Made by a program: the position numbers and the translations under genes. A stretch of DNA of 64,000 nucleotides. Origin: Actinomadura luteofluorescens (lineage in GTDB: Bacteria > Actinomycetota > Actinomycetes > Streptosporangiales > Streptosporangiaceae). The stretch spans positions 6,324,001-6,388,000 of the forward strand of contig NZ_JACCBA010000001.1 of assembly GCF_013409365.1 (NCBI RefSeq), read 5' to 3'. The notes under the pieces were generated by a model. It was not told where the DNA came from. It saw nothing but the letters and a program-made list of their open reading frames with translations, and made no database searches. Every line of letters begins with the position of its first letter. Within the stretch, counting starts at the first letter, position 1. Of the stretch, positions 18,443 to 25,893 are shown piece after piece.

Positions 18443-19639
18443 TCAGCGCAGGGAGCGGCGGGCCACCAGGGCGGCGTTCAGCAACTGGAGGTCGCCGGGG
18501 CGCCCCGGGTCCAGTCCCGTGAGGGCGCTGATACGGCGCACGCGGTAGGCGACCGTGTTCGGATGGACGTGCAGAGCCGCGCCGGTGGCGCGGCGGTCCA
18601 GGTCGAACGCCAGGTAGCGCTCCAGCGTGCCCAGCAGGTCCGGCCTGCGGTCCAGCGGAGCCAGCAGGGCCGCCAGCGCGGCGAGCGCGCCGCTCGGGCG
18701 GCTCAGCTGGTAGTCCAGCAGGACGTCGGCGAGCCGGTACAGGCCGGGCGGGCGTCCCGCCCGGCGCACCAGTTCCATGATCTCGGCGGTCTGGGCGACG
18801 GCGCCCGGCACGCCCGCCGGGCCGGTGATCTCCGCGGCGGCCGTCACCTCGATGTCGGCCGCCTTCGCCGCGCCCGCGACCAGGTCGTGCAGGACCTCCC
18901 AGCCGGTGGAGAAGGGGAGCAGGGCCGTCCCTCCCGAGGCGTCCAGGGCAGTGAGGGCGGGCTCGTCGGCGACGGCGTCCAGGGCGGTCCGGACGCGGCG
19001 GATCTTGCGGCGGGCGGCGATGCGGGCGCGCTGCCCCGAGCCCGTCTCGTCCGGATGCGGGCCGAACGCCAGCGTCAGGACGGCGTAGCGCGGCGCCGGG
19101 CGGTGCCCCGCCGTGTCCCCCGCCAGCAGCGCGGTCATCAGGGCGTGCCGGCCGCCGTGCTCCTGGCTGTCGAGGATCTGCCGCACCTCGAGGTAGGCGG
19201 CGCTGACGGCGGAGGTCAGCAGCCGCTGGAAGTCGAGGAAGTACCCGAGCGCCTCCTGGAAGGCGGGCAGGTCGGCGGGCTCGGCCCCGGCGGTCAGCTC
19301 CTCCCAGGCCATGGCCGCCCCGATCTGGTAGGCGGCGAGGATCGCGTCCAGCGGCACGCCCTCCTCGGCCCGTAGCGCCGCCGAGTCGCGCTGCCGGGCG
19401 AAGTCGGCCGCGCGGGCCGGCCGGCGCCGCTCCAGGACGTCCGCGAACTGCCGCAGGCTGTGCTGGACGATCCCGGCGATGTCCCCGGCGACCTCCTCCT
19501 GCGGCAGCTCGGCGTAGACGGGCAGCTCGGCGAGCAGCCGGGCCACGACTCTGCGGGTCAGCAGCGGCGCCCTGACCCGCAGATGGGCCGCCACCGGCCG
19601 GCCCGCCACCCGCAGCGCCGGCGTCTTGTCCCGCGTCAC
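18443..19639 (-). CDS. PucR/CdaR-type transcriptional regulator
   Basis: A 398-residue regulator. Residues 20-160 form the helical RsbRD_N-like sensory region. Residues 175-300 hold a GGDEF-like (CdaR) fold. The C-terminal helix-turn-helix of PucR type is FDLDRRATGAALHVHPNTVA followed by YRVRRISALTGLD. It is divergent from the secreted esterase at 19738; the 98-base gap carries a strong palindrome at 19684. Control of the esterase or of itself is likely. The effector is unknown. Confidence 0.85.
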   Translation of the reverse strand: MTRDKTPALRVAGRPVAAHLRVRAPLLTRRVVARLLAELPVYAELPQEEVAGDIAGIVQHSLRQFADVLERRRPARAADFARQRDSAALRAEEGVPLDAILAAYQIGAAMAWEELTAGAEPADLPAFQEALGYFLDFQRLLTSAVSAAYLEVRQILDSQEHGGRHALMTALLAGDTAGHRPAPRYAVLTLAFGPHPDETGSGQRARIAARRKIRRVRTALDAVADEPALTALDASGGTALLPFSTGWEVLHDLVAGAAKAADIEVTAAAEITGPAGVPGAVAQTAEIMELVRRAGRPPGLYRLADVLLDYQLSRPSGALAALAALLAPLDRRPDLLGTLERYLAFDLDRRATGAALHVHPNTVAYRVRRISALTGLDPGRPGDLQLLNAALVARRSLR

Positions 19640-19683
19640 AACGGCTCCCGGAAGAGTCTGTCCTCACGCCAGTTGAACGGCGT

Positions 19684-19698
19684 GTCCAGATTCTGGAC
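19684..19698. promoter_or_regulatory. candidate PucR-type operator
   Basis: GTCCAG-ATT-CTGGAC, a perfect 6-3-6 inverted repeat midway between the divergent PucR-type and GDSL genes. Confidence 0.6.
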
Positions 19699-19737
19699 GA
19701 TCACGGCGACATCGTCCATGACGCCGGGAGTCAGCTC

Positions 19738-20652
19738 ATGATGCGTCCGCGCAACGGCCGCCGCCTGTCCACCGCCCCGATCCGCAGGGGCCGGGTCCCG
19801 AAAGGCCGGGTCCTGAAGGGCGCGGCCGGCGCGATCGTCCTGGCGGGGGCGGCCCTCGGCGGGACGGCCGTGCCCGCGGCGGCGGCCGCGGGGGAGTACG
19901 TCGCGCTCGGCGACTCGATGGCGTCCGGCCCGCTCATCCCGGACATCACCGGCCCGGTCGGCTGCGGGCGCTCCACCCACAACTACGCGCACGAGCTGGC
20001 CTCCCGGCTCAGCGTCACCCTGCGTGACGTCACGTGCAGCGGCGCCAAGAGCACCCACATGACCCAGTCGCAGAGCACCAGCGTCGGCGGCGTCGACACC
20101 GGGACCGTCCCGCCGCAGTTCGACGCGCTCACCGCGTCCACCACGCTGGTGACCCTCACCATCGGCGGCAACGACGTCGGCCTCGTCGGCATCGCCCAGG
20201 ACTGCGCCACCCTCGACCCCACCGCCACCCCGTGCAAGGGCGAGTTCGAGGACCAGGTCGCCCAGCGCACCCGCGACTTCAGCCCGAAGCTGTCCGCCGT
20301 CCTGGACGGCATCCGCGCCCGCTCCCCGAAGGCCCGGATCGTCGTGACCGGCTACGGCCTCTACATCAAGCAGAACGGCTGCTGGCCCGTGCAGCCCGTG
20401 CTCCCCACGGACGCCAACTTCCTCCAGGGCTCCGTGAACGCGATGAACGACGTGATCCGCCAGCAGACGACCGCGCACGGCGGAACCTACATCGACCTGG
20501 TCACGCCCAGTGCCGGGCATGACGCCTGCCAGTCGTCCTCCAAGCGCTGGGTCGAGGGCTACGTCCCCGTCCACGCCGCCGCCCCCCTCCACCCGAACGC
20601 GTCGGGCGAGGCCGCCTACGCCGCCGTCATCGGCGGCGTTCTCGGCGCCTGA
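19738..20652 (+). CDS. secreted SGNH/GDSL-family lipase/esterase
   Basis: A 304-residue exported hydrolase. An Arg-rich n-region and a hydrophobic segment (AGAIVLAGAALGGTAVPAAA) form the signal peptide, with probable cleavage after AAA near residue 51. Block I is YVALGDSMASG (nucleophile Ser), block III is TIGGNDVGL, and the Asp/His pair sits in the C-terminal LHPNASGEAAY. Cysteines in CGRS, TCSGAK, DCATL, PCKG, GCWP and ACQSS suggest disulfides, as in Streptomyces secreted SGNH lipases. An ATG three bases later is equally possible as the start. Confidence 0.88.
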   Translation: MMRPRNGRRLSTAPIRRGRVPKGRVLKGAAGAIVLAGAALGGTAVPAAAAAGEYVALGDSMASGPLIPDITGPVGCGRSTHNYAHELASRLSVTLRDVTCSGAKSTHMTQSQSTSVGGVDTGTVPPQFDALTASTTLVTLTIGGNDVGLVGIAQDCATLDPTATPCKGEFEDQVAQRTRDFSPKLSAVLDGIRARSPKARIVVTGYGLYIKQNGCWPVQPVLPTDANFLQGSVNAMNDVIRQQTTAHGGTYIDLVTPSAGHDACQSSSKRWVEGYVPVHAAAPLHPNASGEAAYAAVIGGVLGA

Positions 20653-20662
20653 ACCCGGATGA

Positions 20663-20695
20663 CCCGTCCCGGCCAGTCCCCTCGGCCGGGACGGG
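20663..20695. terminator. 12-bp hairpin after the GDSL esterase
   Basis: CCCGTCCCGGCC pairs perfectly with GGCCGGGACGGG around a 9-base loop, 10 bases after the stop. Confidence 0.75.
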
Positions 20696-20743
20696 CCGTA
20701 AGCTGCGTGACGCCGTCGTTCTGTGCGACATCGAGGGGCTGAG

Positions 20744-21544
20744 ATGAACGAGCAGATGCGCGCCAACACCGCCGCCTACGAGCAGACGATCCGCTCGACG
20801 CTCGCGCTGGCCGCGACGTTGAGCGACGACGACTGGGACCGGCCGACCGAGTGTCCCGGCTGGACGGTCAAGGACCAGTTCTCCCACCTCGCAGGCGTGG
20901 AGCGCGACCTGCTCGGCGATCCCGCGCCGCCCGTCGAGCTGCCCGAGCTCGGCCACCTCCGCAACGACTTCGCCCGCTACCTCGAGAACGCCGTGCACGC
21001 GCGCCGGCCCGTGCCCGGCCCGCGGGTCGCGGCGGAGCTGGCGGACGCGCTCGAACGCCGCCTCGTGCAGCTGGCCGGCGAGGACCCCGACCGCGTCCTG
21101 ATGTGCCCGGACGGCAGGGAGGGCCCCTACACGCGGTTCATGGAGTTCCGCGCCATGGACTGCTGGACCCACGAGCAGGACATCCGGCGCGCGGTCGGCC
21201 GTCCGGGCAACCTCGACGCCCCGGCGGCGCGGTGCTTCTGGGACCTGCTGAGCCGCCCCCTGCCCCGCATCGTCGCGCGCGCCGCGAAGGGCGAGCCCGG
21301 CCGGAGCGCCGCCCTCTCGATCTCCGGCCCGCCCGACTTCGAGGTCGCCGTCACGGTCGGCGACGACGGCCGCGGCGCGTGGTCGGACGCCCCGGCGTCC
21401 CCGGCGGCGAGGATCGCCATGGACTGGGAGACCTACGTCCGGCTGACCGCGGGGCGCTGCGGTGCGGGCGACGTCGCCGTCCGCACCGAGGGCGACGGGG
21501 AACTGGCCGGGAGGATCCTCGCCACCATGGGCGTCACCCCCTGA
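20744..21544 (+). CDS. maleylpyruvate isomerase/DinB-family (mycothiol-linked) protein
   Basis: A 266-residue protein. The N-terminal DinB-like four-helix domain has DDWDRPTECPGWTVKDQFSH followed by LAGVERD, in which the His takes part in the metal site of mycothiol-dependent maleylpyruvate isomerases. MDCWTHEQDIRRAVGRPGN then supplies the later His/Asp positions. The C-terminal half is an MDMPI_C/SCP2-like domain. Actual isomerase activity is unproven; many paralogues are mycothiol-S-transferase-like. GAGGGG lies upstream of the ATG. Confidence 0.8.
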   Translation: MNEQMRANTAAYEQTIRSTLALAATLSDDDWDRPTECPGWTVKDQFSHLAGVERDLLGDPAPPVELPELGHLRNDFARYLENAVHARRPVPGPRVAAELADALERRLVQLAGEDPDRVLMCPDGREGPYTRFMEFRAMDCWTHEQDIRRAVGRPGNLDAPAARCFWDLLSRPLPRIVARAAKGEPGRSAALSISGPPDFEVAVTVGDDGRGAWSDAPASPAARIAMDWETYVRLTAGRCGAGDVAVRTEGDGELAGRILATMGVTP

Positions 21545-21563
21545 ACCCGTGACCCCGTGCGCC

Positions 21564-22058
21564 TCAGCGGTGCCGGACGGCGCCCGGGAAGTGGGAGGCG
21601 AGCAGGTCGGGCGACTCCTCTCGGCCGTCGAGGACGCGGTTGGTGCGGGTCACGGCCCGCCAGCCGGACGGGGTGCGGCGCAGCCGCCAGTGGTTGGCGG
21701 TGGCGCGGCGCAGCACGAAGCCGTCCGGCCGCTTGACGATCATGAGGGTGTAGCCGACGGCGGTGGCCTCGTCGCCGGCGACCGCGACGTGCGGCGGGCC
21801 GACGACGTGCGCGCAGCCGCCGGAGATCCACCGCTGGTGGTTCGCCGACCGGACCATCCCCTCGATCTCCGGGTGCCCGGTCATCATCAGCTCGTCCACG
21901 TCGTAGACGCCGTCCGGCTCCCAGAGCCCGGCGACCTCGGCCGCGCAGCCGCCGTCGACCAGCGGCCCGTAGGACAGGATCAGCCGGGTGATCTCGCGCT
22001 CGTCCTCCAGGGCGCGCAGCCGCTCCTCGAGGGCGGCCAGGCGGGCTTCGACGCTCAC
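21564..22058 (-). CDS. SnoaL-like (NTF2-fold) protein, copy 1
   Basis: A 164-residue SnoaL_4-type protein. After a charged helical lead (VSVEARLAALEERLRALEDE), EITRLILSYGPLVDGGCAAE and VAGLWEPDGVYDVDE give the typical cone-shaped NTF2 entry. ANHWRLRRTPSGWRAVTRTN is the last strand pair. Such proteins are small hydratases, isomerases or dehydratases in polyketide, steroid and aromatic pathways. It starts at a GTG overlapping the LLM stop (GTGA). The same LLM-SnoaL pair recurs at 33310-34658, so the two products probably act in sequence on one intermediate. Confidence 0.82.
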   Translation of the reverse strand: MSVEARLAALEERLRALEDEREITRLILSYGPLVDGGCAAEVAGLWEPDGVYDVDELMMTGHPEIEGMVRSANHQRWISGGCAHVVGPPHVAVAGDEATAVGYTLMIVKRPDGFVLRRATANHWRLRRTPSGWRAVTRTNRVLDGREESPDLLASHFPGAVRHR

Positions 22059-22927
22059 GCCTCCTCCCCGAACACCAGGCCGTAGTCGGCGGCCAGCCCG
22101 CGCAGGGCGGCGAGCTGTTCGCAGTAGTGCCGCGCCGACTCCGACTCCATCCGGACGCCGGCGATCGTGGCGCCCGCCTCGCGCAGCCGGGCCAGCGCCG
22201 TCCCGGCCGCCTCCGGCGCGCCGATCGGGTCGAGCGGGCGCGACGGCGCGAGGACCACGTCGAAGCCGGGCGGCACGTCGGCGTCCGCGAGCATCTCCGC
22301 GAGCGTGCGCAGCGGCAGGCCGAACGGGACCCAGCCGTCGGCGTCCAGCGCGCGGCGCAGCGAGCGGCCGGAGCGGCCGCCGATCCACAGCGGGACGCGC
22401 TCCTGGACGGCGTGCGGCTCCACGACCAGCCCGGAGTAGGAGTAGTGCTCGCCGCGGTACTCCGGCGTCCGCCGCGACAGGGACGCGCGGAGCGCGGCCA
22501 GCGCGTCGTCGGCGCGGGCGCCGCGGCCGGCGAACGGGGCGCCGAGCAGGCCGAACTCCTCCTCCAGGCTGCCGACGCCGAGGCCGAGCACGAGCCGCCC
22601 GCCGCTGACCTGGTCGAGCGTGCCGTACCGCTTGGCGATGGCGAGCGGGTGGTGGTAGCCGAGGACGAGCACCTGCGTGGCGAGCCGGATCCGGGACGTG
22701 CGGGCGGCGAGGTGGCCGAAGGTGGCGAGCGGGTCCCAGTAGACGCCGCCGCGCTGCTCGGCCGCCTCGGCCGGGACGGCGACGTGCTCGCTGCACGTCA
22801 CGTGGTGGTAGCCGAGCCGGTCGGCGGTCCCGGCGACCAGGGCGATCTCCTCGATGCCCGCGCCGCGCTCCCAGCCGGCATGGCCGGGCGGCTGCGCCAC
22901 CACCGGCGTGACGATCCCGACACGCAT
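22055..22927 (-). CDS. LLM-class, probably F420-dependent oxidoreductase, copy 1
   Basis: A 290-residue luciferase-like TIM barrel. YHHVTCSEHVAVP and QVLVLGYHHPLAIAKRYGTL followed by DQVSGGRLVLGLGVG are signatures of the F420-dependent class. In actinobacterial steroid regulons such enzymes occur, but their substrates are mostly unassigned. It heads a two-gene unit with SnoaL copy 1. Upstream lies AACGTTCTA, a motif shared with two other promoters of this cluster. Confidence 0.82.
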   Translation of the reverse strand: MRVGIVTPVVAQPPGHAGWERGAGIEEIALVAGTADRLGYHHVTCSEHVAVPAEAAEQRGGVYWDPLATFGHLAARTSRIRLATQVLVLGYHHPLAIAKRYGTLDQVSGGRLVLGLGVGSLEEEFGLLGAPFAGRGARADDALAALRASLSRRTPEYRGEHYSYSGLVVEPHAVQERVPLWIGGRSGRSLRRALDADGWVPFGLPLRTLAEMLADADVPPGFDVVLAPSRPLDPIGAPEAAGTALARLREAGATIAGVRMESESARHYCEQLAALRGLAADYGLVFGEEA

Positions 22928-22951
22928 CGCTGCTCCCCTCGTTGGCAGAAA

Positions 22952-22960
22952 AACGTTCTA
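22952..22960. promoter_or_regulatory. GAACGTT-type candidate regulator site, copy 1
   Basis: AACGTTCTA on the plus strand, 25 bases upstream of the LLM start. The GAACGTT core recurs at 40170 and 45488 upstream of kshA/hsaA and of a KstD-family/TetR pair. The GTTCTA half resembles the half-site of KstR-type operators, but a second conserved half is not present. Confidence 0.4.
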
Positions 22961-23053
22961 TCACGGCGCCCGGGCCCACCTGGGGTGCGGTCCCACTCGC
23001 CTTCGATCCAGCTGACCTGGTCTTACGCCCCCTCTTCCGTTGACAGCAAGCGG

Positions 23054-23083
23054 TTGCTACATTCCAGGTAACAAGAATTCATT
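23054..23083. promoter_or_regulatory. candidate operators upstream of the IclR gene
   Basis: TTGCTAC-ATTCCAG-GTAACAA is a 7-7-7 inverted repeat with one mismatch. It abuts AGAATTCATT at 23074-23083, the reverse complement of the AATGAATTCT present 12-21 bases before the CoA-ligase start at 48945. The region is strikingly AT-rich for this genome. Confidence 0.5.
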
Positions 23084-23106
23084 TCAGTCATGTTCTGGGA
23101 GGTGCG

Positions 23107-24087
23107 ATGACCGAGGCCACGATGCCGGAGGCAGCGACGCCGGAGGCCATGACCGCGCCGGAGGCCGGGAGCGGGGCGGGGGTCATGGCGCGGCGGGAGG
23201 TCATGTCGACCGCGCGCCGGGAGTCGCCGCCGTCGATGATCGAGCGGATGACGCTGATCCTCGACGCGTTCAACGGGCCCACCGCCCGGCTGACCCTGGA
23301 GGACGTCGCCCGCCGCACCCGGCTGCCGCGCTCCACCGCGCACCGCATCCTCGACCAGCTCGTCCGGCAGCGCTGGCTCGCGCACCACTCGTTCGGCTAT
23401 GGGCTCGGCCAGCGCGCCCTCGGCCTCGGCGGGCAGGACGGCGGGCACGGCAAGATCCGTGAGGCCGCCGCGCCGCTGCTGCACGAGCTGCAGGTCACCA
23501 CCGGGCTCGTCGCGCACCTGGCCGTCCTGGACGGCGCCGACATCTTCTACCTGGACAAGCTCGGCGGGCGGCTCGCCACCTCCGTCCCGTCGCGGGTCGG
23601 CGGCCGCGCCCCGGCGCACTGCACCGCGCTCGGCAAGGCGATGCTGGCGTGGCTGGAGCCCGAGCAGGTGGACGCGCTGCTCGGCTCGGGCATCAGCCGC
23701 TTCACCAGCCGCACGATCGGCGAGCTCGGCACCCTCCACCAGGAGCTGCACCGCATCCGGCAGCGCCGCGGCCTGGCCTTCGAGCGCGGCGAGTCCTACC
23801 CCGGCATCGCCTGCGTCGCCGCGGCGATCCGCGGCGCGGAGGGGCCCGTCGCCGGGATCTCCCTGGTCGGCGACATCCGCGCGCCGCTGGAGAACGTCGC
23901 GCCGCTGGTCGTCACCGCCGCCCGCGAGGCCTCGCAGATCCTCTTCCCCGGCTCGGCCCCCGGGTCCCGCGCGGGACGCCCCGGCGGGCGCACCCGGCGC
24001 GCCGTCCGGACCGGCGAGGAGACCAGCTGGTCGCCGGAGACGATGAACCGGCTGCTCGCGGTCGACGGGCGCGGCGACTGGATGTGA
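23107..24087 (+). CDS. IclR-family transcriptional regulator
   Basis: A 326-residue protein. After a variable Ala/Met-rich N-terminus of about 40 residues comes the winged helix-turn-helix (LTLEDVARRTRLPRSTAHRI), then the GAF-like IclR effector domain with CTALGKAMLAWL and GESYPGIACVAAAI. A long Arg-rich tail ends in EETMNRLL-like residues. IclR proteins often control aromatic and steroid catabolism. Sitting at the edge of the cluster and next to hsaB, it is a prime candidate for its local regulator. Several Met codons near the start leave the exact N-terminus open. Confidence 0.88.
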   Translation: MTEATMPEAATPEAMTAPEAGSGAGVMARREVMSTARRESPPSMIERMTLILDAFNGPTARLTLEDVARRTRLPRSTAHRILDQLVRQRWLAHHSFGYGLGQRALGLGGQDGGHGKIREAAAPLLHELQVTTGLVAHLAVLDGADIFYLDKLGGRLATSVPSRVGGRAPAHCTALGKAMLAWLEPEQVDALLGSGISRFTSRTIGELGTLHQELHRIRQRRGLAFERGESYPGIACVAAAIRGAEGPVAGISLVGDIRAPLENVAPLVVTAAREASQILFPGSAPGSRAGRPGGRTRRAVRTGEETSWSPETMNRLLAVDGRGDWM

Positions 24088-24124
24088 CGGGCGGCCGGAG
24101 GTGAGGTCGACGCCGGGGGCGAGG

Positions 24125-24739
24125 TCAGCCCCAGCCCCACCGGTCGCCGATGCCCCACGGGTCGGGCGCGATCGGCGCGTCGGGCTCCCCGACGCCGAAC
24201 CGGCTGCGGAAGAACACCATCGGGCGCCGCCACGCGCCGTCCACCACCTCGTGCCGGTCCACCGCCAGGACCCGCCCGATCACCACCTCGTGGTCGCCGG
24301 CCTCGTGCACGTCGTGCACGACGCAGTGGACCGCGAGCAGGACGTCAGGCAGGGCGGGGGCGCCCCACCGCGACTCCTCCCAGTCCAGCCCCTCGAACTT
24401 GGTGCCCCGGCTCGACCCGAACCGCTCGCACAGGTCGCGCTGCTCCTCGCCGAGCACGTTCACGCAGAACCGCCCCGCGGAGCGGATCCGGGGCCACGAC
24501 CGGCCGCGCCTGTCCGCGCAGAACAGGATCAGAGGCGGGTCCAGCGACACCGACGCGAACGACTGGCAGGCGAAGCCGACCGGCTCGCCGCCGTCGAGGG
24601 CGGTGACGACCGTGACGCCCGTCGCGAACTCCGCCATGGCCTTGCGGAAGTCCGCCGGTTCCGGCGCGGCCGCGGCGTCCGCCCGCGAGTCGTTCGCGAC
24701 GGCGTCGTGCAGGGGCGTGAGCGCTGGCTCGGCTGGCAT
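24125..24739 (-). CDS. hsaB: flavin reductase component of 3-HSA hydroxylase (HsaB-like)
   Basis: A 204-residue flavin reductase of the HpaC/HsaB type. FATGVTVVTALDGGEPVGFA then CQSFASVSLDPPLILFC is the flavin site, and SAGRFCVNVLGEEQ and GDHEVVIGRV follow. In steroid catabolism HsaB uses NADH to supply reduced flavin to HsaA, which hydroxylates 3-HSA (the opened A-ring phenol). It is the only such reductase in the window, while two HsaA-like oxygenases are present. A 30-residue N-terminal lead is extra. It is divergent from the hsaD-kstD-kshB-hsaA-like operon. Confidence 0.82.
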   Translation of the reverse strand: MPAEPALTPLHDAVANDSRADAAAAPEPADFRKAMAEFATGVTVVTALDGGEPVGFACQSFASVSLDPPLILFCADRRGRSWPRIRSAGRFCVNVLGEEQRDLCERFGSSRGTKFEGLDWEESRWGAPALPDVLLAVHCVVHDVHEAGDHEVVIGRVLAVDRHEVVDGAWRRPMVFFRSRFGVGEPDAPIAPDPWGIGDRWGWG

Positions 24740-24778
24740 GTGTTCACCTCGGGGCTGCGAGCGGGCGGGCGTTCGGAT

Positions 24779-24807
24779 CCACTATGCGGTATTTCCACTA
24801 ACGGGTA
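24779..24807. promoter_or_regulatory. 16-base-period direct repeat in the hsaB/hsaD divergent region
   Basis: CCACTATGCGGTA (24779) and CCACTAACGGGTA (24795) match at 10 of 13 positions. They sit about 40-68 bases upstream of the hsaB start, with GGTATTTCC between them. The 284-base gap between the two starts holds no gene. It is a candidate IclR or TetR site. Confidence 0.45.
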
Positions 24808-25023
24808 CTCACCCGGCACCGGTCAAGGGGCGGCCGGTGAGCCCGAAGGTAGGCACGCCCCCGCGCGGCCACGCGCCCCGATCCCGATGAGTGGAAGCGG
24901 CCGCCGGGACGGGCCCGCCGGGCCGCCCCGGGACCCGCGTCCCGCTGATCGGGATCCACCGCCTGACCACGCCGTCCCGCCGATTACGTTCCGGACAAGC
25001 CACCGTCGAAGGACTGGGAGATC

Positions 25024-25893
25024 ATGCCTGCGGAGCTGACCTACGAGTCGACGTTGCGCGAGCTCGCCACCGACCAGGGCGTCCTGCGCTACCACGAGGC
25101 CGGCGAGGGCCCGCCGCTGCTGCTGCTGCACGGCTCCGGTCCCGGCGTCACCGGCTGGCGCAACTACCGCGGCAACCTCGCCCGGTTCGCCGAGCACTTC
25201 CGCTGCCTGGTCCTGGAGTTCCCCGGCTTCGGGGTCAGCGACCCCACCGACGAGCACCCGATGATGGCCGCCGGCGGAGCCGTCGTGCGGTTCCTGGACG
25301 GCCTCGGCCTCGACCAGGTCGACGTCATCGGCAACTCCATGGGCGGCATCGTCGCGACGCAGGTGGCACTGCGGCATCCCGAGCGCGTCCGGCGGCTGGT
25401 CACCATCGGCGGGATCGGGCGCAACGTCTTCAGCCCCGCGCCCGGCGAGGGGATCAGGCTGCTGGCGGAGTTCACCGACGACCCGACCCGCGAGGGCCTC
25501 GTCCGGTGGCTGAACTCGATGGTGTACGACCCGCGGATCGTCACCGAGGAGATGATCGAGGAGCGCTGGAAGCAGGCCACCGACCCGGGCACCCTCGCCA
25601 GCGCGCGCCGCATGTACGGGTCGAAGGCGATGGCGGCCCGCGCGAAGGCGATGGCGGCCTCCGACGAGCCGCCCTACTGGGCGATGCTCCACAGGCTCAA
25701 GGCCGAGACGCTGATCACCTGGGGCCGGGACGACCGGGTCAGCCCCGTCGACATGATGCTCGTGCCGATGCGCACGATCCCGAACGTCCAGGTGAACATC
25801 TTCCCGAACTGCGGGCACTGGGTGATGATCGAGCAGAAGTCCGCCTGGGAGAGCGCCGTGCTGGCGTTCCTGACCCGGAAGGACGAGCGGTGA
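25024..25893 (+). CDS. hsaD: meta-cleavage product hydrolase (HsaD-like alpha/beta hydrolase)
   Basis: A 289-residue alpha/beta hydrolase. The oxyanion loop is LLHGSGPGVTGW, the nucleophile elbow GNSMGG (Ser105), the acid Asp in GRDDRVSPVDM (236/237) and the base His in NCGHWV (265). This layout and the NMVYDP-type lid are those of C-C bond hydrolases acting on extradiol ring-cleavage products; HsaD hydrolyses the DSHA product of HsaC. An HsaC-like enzyme is encoded at 30909. It opens an operon with 4-base overlaps into the next two genes. Other esterase activities cannot be excluded by sequence. Confidence 0.78.
   Translation: MPAELTYESTLRELATDQGVLRYHEAGEGPPLLLLHGSGPGVTGWRNYRGNLARFAEHFRCLVLEFPGFGVSDPTDEHPMMAAGGAVVRFLDGLGLDQVDVIGNSMGGIVATQVALRHPERVRRLVTIGGIGRNVFSPAPGEGIRLLAEFTDDPTREGLVRWLNSMVYDPRIVTEEMIEERWKQATDPGTLASARRMYGSKAMAARAKAMAASDEPPYWAMLHRLKAETLITWGRDDRVSPVDMMLVPMRTIPNVQVNIFPNCGHWVMIEQKSAWESAVLAFLTRKDER

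Noticed and set aside
22940..22962. A full KstR operator upstream of LLM copy 1
   Set aside because: Only one half (GTTCTA) fits; the left half is AAAA-rich, so it is reported only as part of the GAACGTT motif.
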